This document shows, in pieces, positions 42,774-51,696 of a stretch of DNA of 64,000 bases. Made by a program: the position numbers and the translations under genes. The notes beneath the pieces were generated by a model. It did not search any database. It was not told the DNA's origin and was given only the letters and a program-made list of their open reading frames with translations. The stretch lies in the NCBI RefSeq assembly GCF_007860125.1, contig NZ_SJPW01000001.1, positions 766,004 to 830,003 of the forward strand, given 5' to 3'. The DNA is from Rubripirellula tenax. Lineage in GTDB: Bacteria > Planctomycetota > Planctomycetia > Pirellulales > Pirellulaceae. Positions within the stretch are counted from its first letter, which is position 1. Every line of letters begins with the position of its first letter.

Positions 42774-44245
42774 TGGAAGAAACCGACCTTATCGTCGTCG
42801 GCTCAGGTGCAGCCGCCTGTGTTTTGGCGTATCGATTGCGACAGCAGTCGGGACTACGCATCACGGTTGTTGAACCTGAATCGGATCTTGCGCCGGCAAT
42901 CGACCGTGAACGTCCGTCGCGATGGTTGAAACTGATCGGATCCAAGGACGATTGGAAGCTGAAAACCGAACCCTGCGATCGACTCGCCAGCCGACGGATC
43001 GATTGGCCCCGCGGTCGCGGTATCGGTGGGAGCACGCGGATCAATGCGATGATCTGGTTTCCGCCAACAGCCACCGACTTTGCGAATTGGGAAACGGCGT
43101 GCGGTGGTCAGCGTTCGATCGACCAATGGCGCGCTGCGGCAAGCGATGTCGAATCGTTGGTCCAACCCGAGACGCCGCGTTTTTTAAGCGATGCGTCACA
43201 ACAGTTCATGGCGGCAACATCGGGTTTCGCCAATGCCGAACCCATGATCTATCGCCGCATCAATCGCAACGGTCGACGAACCGATTTTTCGGCCCTGCTT
43301 GATGGTGCTGGTGTCGTTCGCGGTACGGCCGATCGTGTGCTGTGGCACGGCGAACGGGCGGTCGGTGTGAATCTGGTTCAAGGTGACCGTTCACGCGAAT
43401 TGCGAAGTCGATGCGGCGTCGTTTTGTGTGCGGGCGCGATTGGCACGCCTTCCATTTTGATGCGCAGCGGCATCGGTCCCGCGGAAGATTTGTCACGGCA
43501 TGACATCATCGTGCGAGTTGATCGGCCCAACGTCGGCCGTCGACTGCAGGATCACCTTGTCATGCCGGTAATTTTTGAAACAAAATCAAAAAATATTTTC
43601 AGGCTCGATCCGGCCGTTCGCGACGTCGCGAAATGGATGGTTACCGGTGCCGGATCGGTGTCGTCCAACATCGCCGAGTGTGGCGGGCTATTCGATGGCG
43701 GACGGTTCCAGGTGCACGTGACTCCGACAAACTATCTGACGTTCCCGAAACTGAGTGACACCGCAATGATGACGATCGCGATCAATTTGACTCGCCCTCG
43801 TTCGTCCGGGACTGTGACTTTGTCATCACCGCACGCGTGTTCACTGCCGGTCATTCAAGGTGGCTACGGTCGTGACGATCGAGATATCGAAGAACTCGTC
43901 GAAGGCGTGGAAATGGTTCGGTCGATCGCCCGCGGTAGCGGATTGGGCGAATGGGTCGAACGGGAACTCATCCCCGGCCAGCGGCGAGAAGGTGAACAGG
44001 CGATACGCAAAGCGATCTCTCGATATGCACAAACGCTCTATCACCCGACCGGGTCGTGTCAATTTGGAAATCAAATTGATTCGCCGGTCGACGTTGATTT
44101 CAAGGTGCGTGGTTTCGACGGATTGTGGGCGGTGGACGCCTCGGTTCTGCCTAGTGTGACGACCGGTAACCCGACGGCTTCGGTGATGACCATGGCATGG
44201 GTTGCGGCCGAATCGATCGCCGGTACGACCGTGGATCGTTCTTAG
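42773..44245 (+). CDS. GMC-family FAD-dependent oxidoreductase
   Basis: A 490-residue flavoprotein with a GTG start. FAD-binding motif TDLIVVGSGAAACVLAYRLR, the GMC block RGRGIGGSTRINAMIWFPPT, the second signature GVVLCAGAIGTPSILMRSGI (GAxxTPxLLxxSG type), RPNVGRRLQDHLVMPVIF and, near the end, YHPTGSCQFG with VDASVLPSVTTGNPTASVM. The His of YHPTG is the usual catalytic base. It is shorter than typical choline dehydrogenases (about 530-550). The alcohol substrate is unknown. There is no leader, so it is cytoplasmic. Overlap with the LMW-phosphatase-like gene suggests one transcript. Confidence 0.92.
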   Translation: MEETDLIVVGSGAAACVLAYRLRQQSGLRITVVEPESDLAPAIDRERPSRWLKLIGSKDDWKLKTEPCDRLASRRIDWPRGRGIGGSTRINAMIWFPPTATDFANWETACGGQRSIDQWRAAASDVESLVQPETPRFLSDASQQFMAATSGFANAEPMIYRRINRNGRRTDFSALLDGAGVVRGTADRVLWHGERAVGVNLVQGDRSRELRSRCGVVLCAGAIGTPSILMRSGIGPAEDLSRHDIIVRVDRPNVGRRLQDHLVMPVIFETKSKNIFRLDPAVRDVAKWMVTGAGSVSSNIAECGGLFDGGRFQVHVTPTNYLTFPKLSDTAMMTIAINLTRPRSSGTVTLSSPHACSLPVIQGGYGRDDRDIEELVEGVEMVRSIARGSGLGEWVERELIPGQRREGEQAIRKAISRYAQTLYHPTGSCQFGNQIDSPVDVDFKVRGFDGLWAVDASVLPSVTTGNPTASVMTMAWVAAESIAGTTVDRS

Positions 44246-44347
44246 CGGCACCATTATTTGATTGACGCCGACATCTCGTATCGTGCAGTATGACGACACC
44301 TTACCGATTAGGTCTTTTCTTTTCATGTGTCGGATGCGGGGCACGCA

Positions 44348-45631
44348 ATGCGACGATCGTTTTCAAAAATCTTGGTAGCCATATTGTTCGCGGCGCTCGC
44401 CGTCAGCTTGGCACATACGTCGCTGGGGCAAACGCCAATCGACGATGACGATGTGGTCGATTGGCGAAAGCCGATGGAGCCGATTTCGGAAACCGAATCG
44501 GACAAGACATTGGTTCTGTTGTTGATCACGAACGACGAACCGATTGCCAAGCGGGACCAGGACAACAAAGAGGCCGCCCGACCGGTTTACGGTTGGTGTA
44601 CCGAAGTGTTTGCGGATTCCTTTCGCGCGGTCCGACGGCTGCGTCCGGACCTTCGCACCAAAGTTTCCTTGCAATGGTTGCCGGTTGGGTTGCCACCCGA
44701 GTTGACGGGCGGGCGTGTCGACAACGGTACCGCTCGCTCGGTCGTTTTGCTCTGCGACGGACAGTACCGGTTGCTTAGCTTTCTGGTGGGTGTTCCCGAT
44801 GCGACTCAATTGCAGACGTTGATTGAGGACGGGCAGGAATACCAGTCGATGCGAGATCTTGGCGAATTAAGACGCGACGAGATTGTTGCTGCGATTGCCA
44901 ACCGCAACAGCCAACGCATTAACCGAATGTGGCGAAGTCTGCTGGAGGAGAACGTTATCGCGATGGAGGGCAATGTCGGGGATGCGCCGGATCCGAAAGC
45001 AGCCATCGACGACGATGCCGAGCAACGAATCAGCGTTTTGAATGAACGGTTCGGCGATGCCTACCTAGCCGACGTGCGTCTGCGTTTCGATGTCAAGTCC
45101 GCGGCCGATGCACCTCGCTTGACGACGCTTGAACAGCACATCGAAACCCGTCGGCCGTGGTGCGAATGCATGACTCCGTTTCTGGCCGGTGTTTCGATGG
45201 AGAAGAATTGGGCCACGTTGGTCGAATGGATTTGGGGCCATCAACCGATTCAAGGCGAAGCCGATGAACCGGAATGGATCAACCAAATCAGTGCGTTGGG
45301 AAAGACAGAGACATTTGTGTTTTCGGTTCGTCCGCCGCTGATGTTTCGACATCTTCCGTGGCCGCCCCCGACCGGCGACACAACGCGAGCCGGGGAAGTT
45401 TGGAACCGCGTTCACGCCTTGGCGACATCGGCCCAGTATCGCGAGATCGATCTGCAACAACTTTATGAAATTGTTCGGTCCAGTGATATGCCGTCGATCA
45501 ATGTCCGCGGCTCGTCGCTGCTGCGGTACGTGATCTTGCCGGCCGGAAAGAACAAACTTTTGCCCGTCTTTCAAGACAGCAATCCGGGCCGTGTCGCCGG
45601 TCTATTAAAACGCATCAAAACGGATGAATGA
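44348..45631 (+). CDS. Secreted protein of unknown function
   Basis: I do not recognise this 427-residue protein. It has a leader (SFSKILVAILFAALAVSLAH then TSLGQ) and a mixed alpha/beta body. TLVLLLITNDEPIAKRDQDN and PVYGWCTEVFADSFRAVRRL look like strand and helix pairs of a thioredoxin-like fold, but there is only one Cys at that site. A second Cys pair (RPWCECMTPFL) occurs mid-chain. The gene is separated by about 100 bases from the GMC gene and is followed closely by the di-heme oxidoreductase gene, so it may assist that enzyme. No paralogue is seen in the window. Confidence 0.75.
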   Translation: MRRSFSKILVAILFAALAVSLAHTSLGQTPIDDDDVVDWRKPMEPISETESDKTLVLLLITNDEPIAKRDQDNKEAARPVYGWCTEVFADSFRAVRRLRPDLRTKVSLQWLPVGLPPELTGGRVDNGTARSVVLLCDGQYRLLSFLVGVPDATQLQTLIEDGQEYQSMRDLGELRRDEIVAAIANRNSQRINRMWRSLLEENVIAMEGNVGDAPDPKAAIDDDAEQRISVLNERFGDAYLADVRLRFDVKSAADAPRLTTLEQHIETRRPWCECMTPFLAGVSMEKNWATLVEWIWGHQPIQGEADEPEWINQISALGKTETFVFSVRPPLMFRHLPWPPPTGDTTRAGEVWNRVHALATSAQYREIDLQQLYEIVRSSDMPSINVRGSSLLRYVILPAGKNKLLPVFQDSNPGRVAGLLKRIKTDE

Positions 45632-45672
45632 TGCGAATCTCTTTTCTCTTGATCTATCGGAGTTCTCTCGCC

Positions 45673-47457
45673 ATGAAACACTCAAAGTATCTTTCGCGTG
45701 CTGGGCTGGCCTTGTTGGCATCGTCCACCCTGGCGTTATCCATCGCGACGGCCGTGTCACCGATGTCCGTTGAACAGGGGCGTCAACTCTTCGAACGCAA
45801 TTGGATGCCCGGCAATCCCGCCATTTCAAGCGATGGACTTGGGCCGCTATTCAACGGTCAATCCTGCGTCGCATGTCACAACCAAGGCGGCGTCGGCGGC
45901 GGCGGAGCAGCCGAGCACAACGCGCTCACCATCGGCATCGAAGAGATGACGATCGACGGTGGATTTGTCAACCAAGACGTGGTCAAGCAAATGGTTCGTG
46001 CGTTCCACCCGGGGTTTGTGCTGCCCAGTGGTACGATCATCAACACGCTGGCGATGTCGCATCACGGCGGTTCATCGGCGCTGGCGGAAAGCCGCGCCGC
46101 GTTTCTAAAACAATTGCCAGCAGAATTCACTCGGGAAGGCGGTCCCGCCAATGCATCGGAGATCCGATCGGCGACCGCGACGCCGGTGATGTTTCAGAGC
46201 TCGGTCGGAACTTTTCGAATGTCGCTGCGCGCAAGACTGTTCCAGCGCAACACTCCGTCACTGTTCGGCGCAGGCCTGATCGACCAAATTCCCGATTCGG
46301 CGATCTTGATGGCCGCGAAGGCCCAGCAGCAACACCCCGAGATCAGCGGGCGACCGGCGACCCTTCGCAGCGGAAAGATCGGCAAGTTCGGATGGCGTGC
46401 CAACGTCGCCTCGCTGGGCGAATTTACCGACCAAGCTTGCGCCAACGAATTGGGTTTGGAGACCAACCGGAAGCCGCAACCGACCGATCCGATGGTTCCG
46501 GCCTACCGCAATTCGGGCATTGATATCTCGGACGAACAAATCGAAGCGATGCGAGACTTCACGGCCGCACTGCCCGCGCCAATGCGTGACATACCAAGCG
46601 ATTCGAAGAAACGCGTTGAAGCGGAACGAGGGGACGCATTGTTCGCATCGGTGGGCTGCGCCGTTTGCCATCTTCCGAACATGGGACCCGCCCGCGAGAT
46701 TTACAGCGACATCTTGCTGCATGACATGGGGTCTGGATTGATCGACTTGAACCATGCAGAGCCCTACATCATTCGCCAAACTCCGGTGACACGAGTTTCG
46801 CTTGCCGAGTCGGAACATGTTTCGGGGACACAGATGATCGGCGGCTACTACGGGCCCGCAACCGAGATTCGCATCGACCGTGTTAGGGGATCAAGATCCG
46901 GTGACTTTTCCCTCTCTAACAATCGATCGCCCGTTAGTACTTCCGACGTCGTGACGGAAGGCCTTGTCGAGTCTTACTATGGCGGGGCAACGAGTCTGAG
47001 TGCATCCTCCCAGAGCTTGATACCGCAGCGATTTCGTTTCCGGGCTCCCGATTCGCCTAGCAGCCGTATGCAGTTGGTGGACTTAGCCTTCGATGATAAA
47101 GAGCAGGTCAATCAATTTGTTGCAGAAGAATTCGAAGGTGTCGACAATGCTCGTGTCACACGTCGAACCCTCATCCGGGAAACCCTTTACAAGAGAGTTC
47201 ACTTCGAACCGACCAATTTCAACCAAGAATGGCGGACGCCGCCGCTATGGGGTGTGCGTGATTCGGCGCCGTACATGCACGACGGTCGGGCGGAGACTTT
47301 GCTGGAAGCAATCTCATTACACGGTGGCGAATCCGAAGGGACACGCGATCGTTTTTTGAAGCTGCCGCTAACCGATCGACACGCGGTTTTGGCGTTCTTG
47401 GAAACGCTGGCAGCGCCGCGATCCGCGCCGATGTTGGGCGATCTCAGAGCCAATTGA
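45673..47457 (+). CDS. Di-heme oxidoreductase family protein (DUF1111/DHOR-like)
   Basis: From the ATG at 45673 (preceded by GGAG) about 594 residues. A Sec leader (AGLALLASSTLALSIATAVS) is followed by GLGPLFNGQSCVACHNQGGV, the first heme site, and a large middle domain; the second heme is GDALFASVGCAVCHLPNMG. The end has PPLWGVRDSAPYMHDGRAET with LLEAISLHGGE, as in di-heme peroxidases and thiol oxidoreductase-type proteins, where Met and His are distal ligands. The protein is periplasmic and probably passes electrons to a soluble acceptor. The ORF is open 15 codons upstream but the chosen start fits both ribosome site and leader. It follows the unknown secreted gene as a pair. Confidence 0.88.
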   Translation: MKHSKYLSRAGLALLASSTLALSIATAVSPMSVEQGRQLFERNWMPGNPAISSDGLGPLFNGQSCVACHNQGGVGGGGAAEHNALTIGIEEMTIDGGFVNQDVVKQMVRAFHPGFVLPSGTIINTLAMSHHGGSSALAESRAAFLKQLPAEFTREGGPANASEIRSATATPVMFQSSVGTFRMSLRARLFQRNTPSLFGAGLIDQIPDSAILMAAKAQQQHPEISGRPATLRSGKIGKFGWRANVASLGEFTDQACANELGLETNRKPQPTDPMVPAYRNSGIDISDEQIEAMRDFTAALPAPMRDIPSDSKKRVEAERGDALFASVGCAVCHLPNMGPAREIYSDILLHDMGSGLIDLNHAEPYIIRQTPVTRVSLAESEHVSGTQMIGGYYGPATEIRIDRVRGSRSGDFSLSNNRSPVSTSDVVTEGLVESYYGGATSLSASSQSLIPQRFRFRAPDSPSSRMQLVDLAFDDKEQVNQFVAEEFEGVDNARVTRRTLIRETLYKRVHFEPTNFNQEWRTPPLWGVRDSAPYMHDGRAETLLEAISLHGGESEGTRDRFLKLPLTDRHAVLAFLETLAAPRSAPMLGDLRAN

Positions 47458-47545
47458 TTCGATAGAGCTCACAGTTCCGGTACCAAGATCAGTAGACCTT
47501 CCTTGGATGAGGTCGTGCTGTCTTTTAGTTGTTGTTTCATCGGCG

Positions 47546-47582
47546 TTTACTTCACCCTCCTTGAAAAGGAGGGTGAAGTAAA
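47546..47582. repeat. Perfect 17-bp inverted repeat with 3-base loop
   Basis: TTTACTTCACCCTCCTT, loop GAA, AAGGAGGGTGAAGTAAA. Its position just past the di-heme gene would suit a terminator, but no U-tract follows on either strand. Confidence 0.92.
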
Positions 47583-47735
47583 ACCGCACGACCTTGGATT
47601 GGGAAGGTCGCGTTTTGTGTTAGCGGAACTGCTGACATTGCGACCAGGGGTGATCTGCGTCGCCAAGCTTGGGCCGCAACAAATGTCTGCTGTCTTGAGC
47701 TGCTGTTTCAAAAACGAAGTCGCTCGTTTCAAATG

Positions 47736-47753
47736 CTTTCAAATATTTGAAAG
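47736..47753. promoter_or_regulatory. 18-bp perfect palindrome, possible operator
   Basis: CTTTCAAATATTTGAAAG is fully symmetric, A/T-rich at the centre, and lies 117 bases before the first gene of the glycosyl operon. The form fits a dimeric regulator site. No regulator gene is adjacent. Confidence 0.45.
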
Positions 47754-47869
47754 GCAATTTCGTGCTCGGACGCACGTCGCTGGGGGTGATTGCGATGACC
47801 TTGTGAAAGGCCAGCCAAATTGATACACCCCAAACGGAACGACTCACACCCCTGCAGCGACGATGTGCC

Positions 47870-48727
47870 ATGCGTCTACCATTCCCTGATTTATCGATCA
47901 TTGTGCCGACCTATCAGGAGGCGGGGAACCTTGCTGAGCTTTTTCGTCGGATCGAAGCGTCGGTAACGGCCGCAGAGCTCAATACAGAAGTTTTGGTTGT
48001 TGACGATCATAGCCAGGATGGAACCGTCGAACTTTGCGAGAAATTCGTCTCGTCGGTTCCATTGAAATTGATCGTTCGCACCGACGAACGAGGTTTGTCG
48101 AGCGCCGTGATGCGAGGCTTCCGCGAGGCGCGAGGAGACATTCTGTTGGTTATGGATGCGGATCTATCGCATCCTCCCGAGCGCATTCCTGCGATCATCG
48201 CTGCGCTGAACAGTCAGAAGGATAGCCAACCGCCAGTCGAAATGGTGATCGGCAGTCGCTACATCGAAGGTGGATCCACGACGGAGGACTGGGGCTGGAT
48301 TCGTTGGCTCAATTCGAAAATTGCCACACTGGCTGCCCGACCGTTTACGTCCGCCAAAGATCCAATGGCCGGGTTCTTCGCACTGCATCGACTCAGTTAC
48401 GAGTTGGCCGCCGATCGGCTCGATCCGATTGGCTACAAGATCGGGCTTGAGCTGATCGTTAAATGTCAGTTTCGCAATGTGCAGGAAATCCCTATCCAGT
48501 TTTGCAATCGCACGGTCGGCGAAAGCAAACTCAATCTGCGGCAGCAACTGCTGTACTTAACACACATCAAGCGTCTGCTCGCCTTTCGGATCTGGGGTGA
48601 CACGGCGGATCATGGCGATGCCGACTTGGCGACTCCGATGATTGCAGGTCGAATCGAAGAAACGCCGATCGTTTCCGCATCGTTACAAGAGGGACGTCAC
48701 GCGGAGATCCGGAAAAAGGCTGCGTGA
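47870..48727 (+). CDS. Dolichol-phosphate mannosyltransferase-like GT2
   Basis: A 285-residue family 2 glycosyltransferase of the polyprenol-phosphate type. LSIIVPTYQEAGNLAELFRR is the nucleotide-binding start, EVLVVDDHSQDGTVELCE has the first Asp pair, and ILLVMDADLSHPPERIPAII has the DxD metal motif. IGSRYIEGGSTTEDWGWIRW with SAKDPMAGFFALHR is the acceptor signature of dolichol- or undecaprenyl-phosphate hexose synthases. It has no membrane helix, as in soluble Dpm1-like forms. It probably loads a sugar on undecaprenyl phosphate for the GT39 enzyme that follows. It starts at the ATG after CATGCGT with the start of the operon. Confidence 0.92.
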   Translation: MRLPFPDLSIIVPTYQEAGNLAELFRRIEASVTAAELNTEVLVVDDHSQDGTVELCEKFVSSVPLKLIVRTDERGLSSAVMRGFREARGDILLVMDADLSHPPERIPAIIAALNSQKDSQPPVEMVIGSRYIEGGSTTEDWGWIRWLNSKIATLAARPFTSAKDPMAGFFALHRLSYELAADRLDPIGYKIGLELIVKCQFRNVQEIPIQFCNRTVGESKLNLRQQLLYLTHIKRLLAFRIWGDTADHGDADLATPMIAGRIEETPIVSASLQEGRHAEIRKKAA

Positions 48728-48728
48728 A

Positions 48729-50534
48729 ATGGCAACTCCGAAGAAACGAGTGACCGAAGTAGGCTCGGACGCGGAATCGCTGGATCGATCAACTTGGTGG
48801 CGAGAGCCAACCTTGTGGTTGTTATTGATTGTTGCATCGGTCGCTTACTTCAGTCGACTAACGGACCGACCCATGCGGGGCGAAGAAACTCGCCGCGGTC
48901 TCGTTGCTGCAGAGATGATGCAAAGTGGTGATTGGATCGTACCTCGCGAGCAAGGCGAACTGTTTCTGAGCCGACCTCCGATGCAGAACTGGATCATCGC
49001 CGGTTTCGCATCGTTTCGCGGCAAAGTCGATTGTTGGTCGGTGCGCGCACCCAGTGTGATCGCATTGTTGATGACGATGCTTCTGATTTACGGTTACGTA
49101 CGTCAGTTCTTCTCTCAGTTGGCGGCTACTGCCGCGTCAATCGCTTACGGGACGACCGGACAGGTCGTCGAGATGGGGCCGCTAGGTGAGACCGAGTCGA
49201 TGTACGCTCTGATGGTCGGCGGCTCGCTGTTGCTCTGGCACTGGGGCTGGACCGCGAACTGGAATGCGGCGGTTACATGGAGTCTGGGTTACGCGTTTGC
49301 CGCTGTGGGAATGTTAGCAAAGGGGCCTCAGGCACCCGTGTATTTCATCGTGCCGGTATGCACTTTTTTGATTTGTAGCAGCCAATGGCGACTGATTTTG
49401 ACGCGTTCCCACGCGATCGGAATCTTCGTATTTATGGCGATCTGGAACGCTTGGAATATTCCGTTTTGGATGCAGGTCGGAACGGAGTCAATGATTCAGA
49501 TGTATCGCAATGATATCGCGCTGAGATTCAACGACGATCATTGGGCACCGCTCGTCAGTCATCTGTTTTGCTACCCATTTGAAACTTTGATCTGTCTGTT
49601 GCCTTGGTCGTTGTTGTTGCCAGCGTTGTTGCTGCCAAGCTTCTGGAGATTCGATGCCAGGACGAATCCGCTCGTCCGTTTTCACCTGATCGCCATCGGA
49701 ACGACATTTCTATCGGTGTGGTTCGCAGTCGGTGCAAAGACCCGCTACTTCATGCCACTGTATCCTTGCTTTTCAGTCTTGTTCGCGGTCGTCATAGAGC
49801 GGTGTTTTGCGGCGGAGAATTATCGTCGCTCGCAGCGATCTCGCGGGGCGATTCTTGCAGCCGATCGTTCGCGTCGACTGATCTGGGTGGGATCGTGGCG
49901 TCGATTTCAGCTTGGGTTTCTTGTCGCCATGCTTTGCGGTGCGTTCGCGTTGACCATCGTGATCTTGACCGATCAATCTTCGAGAATCGCTTCGGATCGG
50001 GTGCGTCTCGCAACGGTTCTTTGTGTCACCGTCGTTTTGATTGTTGGAACCGCCCGCGCATACTGGTTTCGGAATGTTGAGGAAACGGAATCCGACTGCG
50101 TCCGGCAACGAACCGAAATGTCCGGACTCTTTGCGATGGGTGCCTTTGTTTGGTTGGCATACTTTGGGGTGGCAATGGATCCGATTGTCGAAGATGCTTT
50201 TGATGTCCGCCCAGATGTCGCGAAAGTGGGCTTTGAAATTCCGGATGGCCAGACGCTAGCGAGTACCGGCCATATATCCCATTGGTTCACGTTTCATTTT
50301 GGTAGGACGATACCAATCATCGGAATGGATCCCGATCAGTGGCCACCGGACACGAATTACGTTTGCTACTACTCCAATACCGAATTTCCAGAATCCGAGC
50401 GAAGTCGTTTCGAGATTGTGGGCAGCGTGGTCGTCCAGAGCAACGGTCCGTCACCTCGATCGATCATCGTGACAAGACGATTGGAAGATCGCATCGCGGA
50501 TAAGAACGTTGATGAAAGGAGAACTTATGAATGA
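48729..50534 (+). CDS. ArnT-like GT39 membrane glycosyltransferase
   Basis: From the ATG at 48729 the product has about 601 residues and roughly ten membrane helices (LWLLLIVASVAYFSRL, AVTWSLGYAFAAVGMLAKGP, FYLVPV-like helix, LLPWSLLLPALLLPSF and more). The block RPMRGEETRRGLVAAEMMQS with GDWIVPREQGELFLSRPPMQ is the first periplasmic loop of the ArnT/PMT group, where Glu replaces the acidic catalytic site. It takes sugar from a polyprenyl carrier and transfers it to a lipid or protein on the outer side. A soluble C-terminal domain of ~100 residues follows the helices. It begins one base after the stop of the GT2 gene and its end overlaps the start of the PAP2 gene. Confidence 0.85.
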   Translation: MATPKKRVTEVGSDAESLDRSTWWREPTLWLLLIVASVAYFSRLTDRPMRGEETRRGLVAAEMMQSGDWIVPREQGELFLSRPPMQNWIIAGFASFRGKVDCWSVRAPSVIALLMTMLLIYGYVRQFFSQLAATAASIAYGTTGQVVEMGPLGETESMYALMVGGSLLLWHWGWTANWNAAVTWSLGYAFAAVGMLAKGPQAPVYFIVPVCTFLICSSQWRLILTRSHAIGIFVFMAIWNAWNIPFWMQVGTESMIQMYRNDIALRFNDDHWAPLVSHLFCYPFETLICLLPWSLLLPALLLPSFWRFDARTNPLVRFHLIAIGTTFLSVWFAVGAKTRYFMPLYPCFSVLFAVVIERCFAAENYRRSQRSRGAILAADRSRRLIWVGSWRRFQLGFLVAMLCGAFALTIVILTDQSSRIASDRVRLATVLCVTVVLIVGTARAYWFRNVEETESDCVRQRTEMSGLFAMGAFVWLAYFGVAMDPIVEDAFDVRPDVAKVGFEIPDGQTLASTGHISHWFTFHFGRTIPIIGMDPDQWPPDTNYVCYYSNTEFPESERSRFEIVGSVVVQSNGPSPRSIIVTRRLEDRIADKNVDERRTYE

Positions 50535-51312
50535 CCTGAATATCAGTGGTCGCGGTTCCCGGTCTCACTATTCCGTATTCGGAAGTTTCCAGCTGTTGAC
50601 CCTGCTGTGGGTATCCGTTGTCGCGATGTTAATGGTTCCATTGATGACGCTGGTCGACGTACCGATCGCGGATTGGATCCATCGAAATCCGATGCCTCAG
50701 TGGATCGAAACGATCCTCGGCTACACGGTACTTTACTCTCAACCGCTCGGCGTCGTTGTGACGTTGACGCTGGTACTGGCTTTGTCGCGAAAACGACGCC
50801 GATGCGTGCCACGATTGGCAACGCTGGCGATCGGAGCGGGATTGTTGGCCAACTTGATCAAGGTTTTTGTTCTGCGCCCGCGTCCGGGTGATCTGCAGTT
50901 CGAGGCCATCAATCATGAATACGCTTGGATCTGGACTTTTGATTGGACGCTCGCCCACATTGCATCATTCGATCCTGGCACGCGAGCGTTTCCGAGCGCT
51001 TCGTTGGCGACGGCGATGGCGTTGACCGCGGGACTCTGGGTGCTGGCCCCGAGCACGCGAAAGTACGCAGTGATTTTATGTGTCGGCACTCTGTTGCAGC
51101 GGGCTCTATGCGGCGCCCACTTTGCGAGCGACTTGTGTGGATCCGCGTCGTTGGGGCTTGCTTGGGCCTATATCTGCTTGCATCCTCGGCTGATGGGAAC
51201 GATCTTTGATCGGTTCGAACCCGACCGAGAATTATTGCAGCGAAAGGTCCGTCTTGCGACGAACGAAGCGAGCGATCCAATCGACGTTGAAGAGCATCGT
51301 CGCGCGGCGTAG
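50527..51312 (+). CDS. PAP2-family lipid phosphatase
   Basis: From the ATG at 50527, which follows GGAG closely, about 261 residues. Membrane helices surround the three phosphatase motifs: KVFVLRPRPGD (Lys and Arg), FPSASLATAMALT (Ser-Ala-Ser in place of the usual Ser-Gly-His) and RALCGAHFASDLCG (Arg, His, Asp). The missing His of motif 2 may lower activity or alter substrate. Family members remove phosphate from undecaprenyl diphosphate or phosphatidic acid outside the membrane. The gene overlaps the GT39 gene by eight bases, so it belongs to the same operon and likely recycles the lipid carrier. Confidence 0.88.
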   Translation: MNDLNISGRGSRSHYSVFGSFQLLTLLWVSVVAMLMVPLMTLVDVPIADWIHRNPMPQWIETILGYTVLYSQPLGVVVTLTLVLALSRKRRRCVPRLATLAIGAGLLANLIKVFVLRPRPGDLQFEAINHEYAWIWTFDWTLAHIASFDPGTRAFPSASLATAMALTAGLWVLAPSTRKYAVILCVGTLLQRALCGAHFASDLCGSASLGLAWAYICLHPRLMGTIFDRFEPDRELLQRKVRLATNEASDPIDVEEHRRAA

Positions 51313-51696
51313 TACAGCAAGATTGCTGAATAATGCCGCAGTCTTAAATTGACATGGGTTACAAGCGTTTGGTGGCAGCAAGGGATTCTCCGCGTTTCGC
51401 TCACTGTAACCGTTTTGTCGCCGGGGACTGCAGGCGAGGGACTGGCCACTCCGCTTCTTCTCGCGTGGTAAGTCAGCAAATGGCGAGCGAAAACGATGGT
51501 TTCGCCGTGTTAGGGCGCACTGCGCTCAGCCCACTATTCGGCACAATCGATACGGTTTGCCGAATTCCTGGCTTCTTGTTTCTGTTGCCCAGTTCACGAA
51601 CCACGCTCGTGACCAAGGTTTCTCAAGGCATGCATTCGGTTCCCATGGTGGGGATCGGGCTGCTGTTGAAATGCTGCTTGAGGGGCAAAGCTTCCG
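51313..51696. other. Long leader region before nhaA
   Basis: About 380 bases without a convincing gene. The base composition and several short inverted segments would fit a structured 5' leader, but I cannot identify a known riboswitch. Confidence 0.45.

Larger units (their letters stand above)
47458..47869. other. Upstream region of the GT2-GT39-PAP2 operon
   Basis: About 410 bases with no convincing gene. It contains a 17-bp perfect inverted repeat (47546-47582) and an 18-bp perfect palindrome (47736-47753), both listed separately. An overlapping ORF of ~106 codons crosses both and looks accidental. Confidence 0.6.

Noticed and set aside
47503..47823. 106-codon ORF upstream of the GT2 gene
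   Set aside because: It reads through a perfect hairpin and a palindrome and has no recognisable features, so it is probably not a gene.
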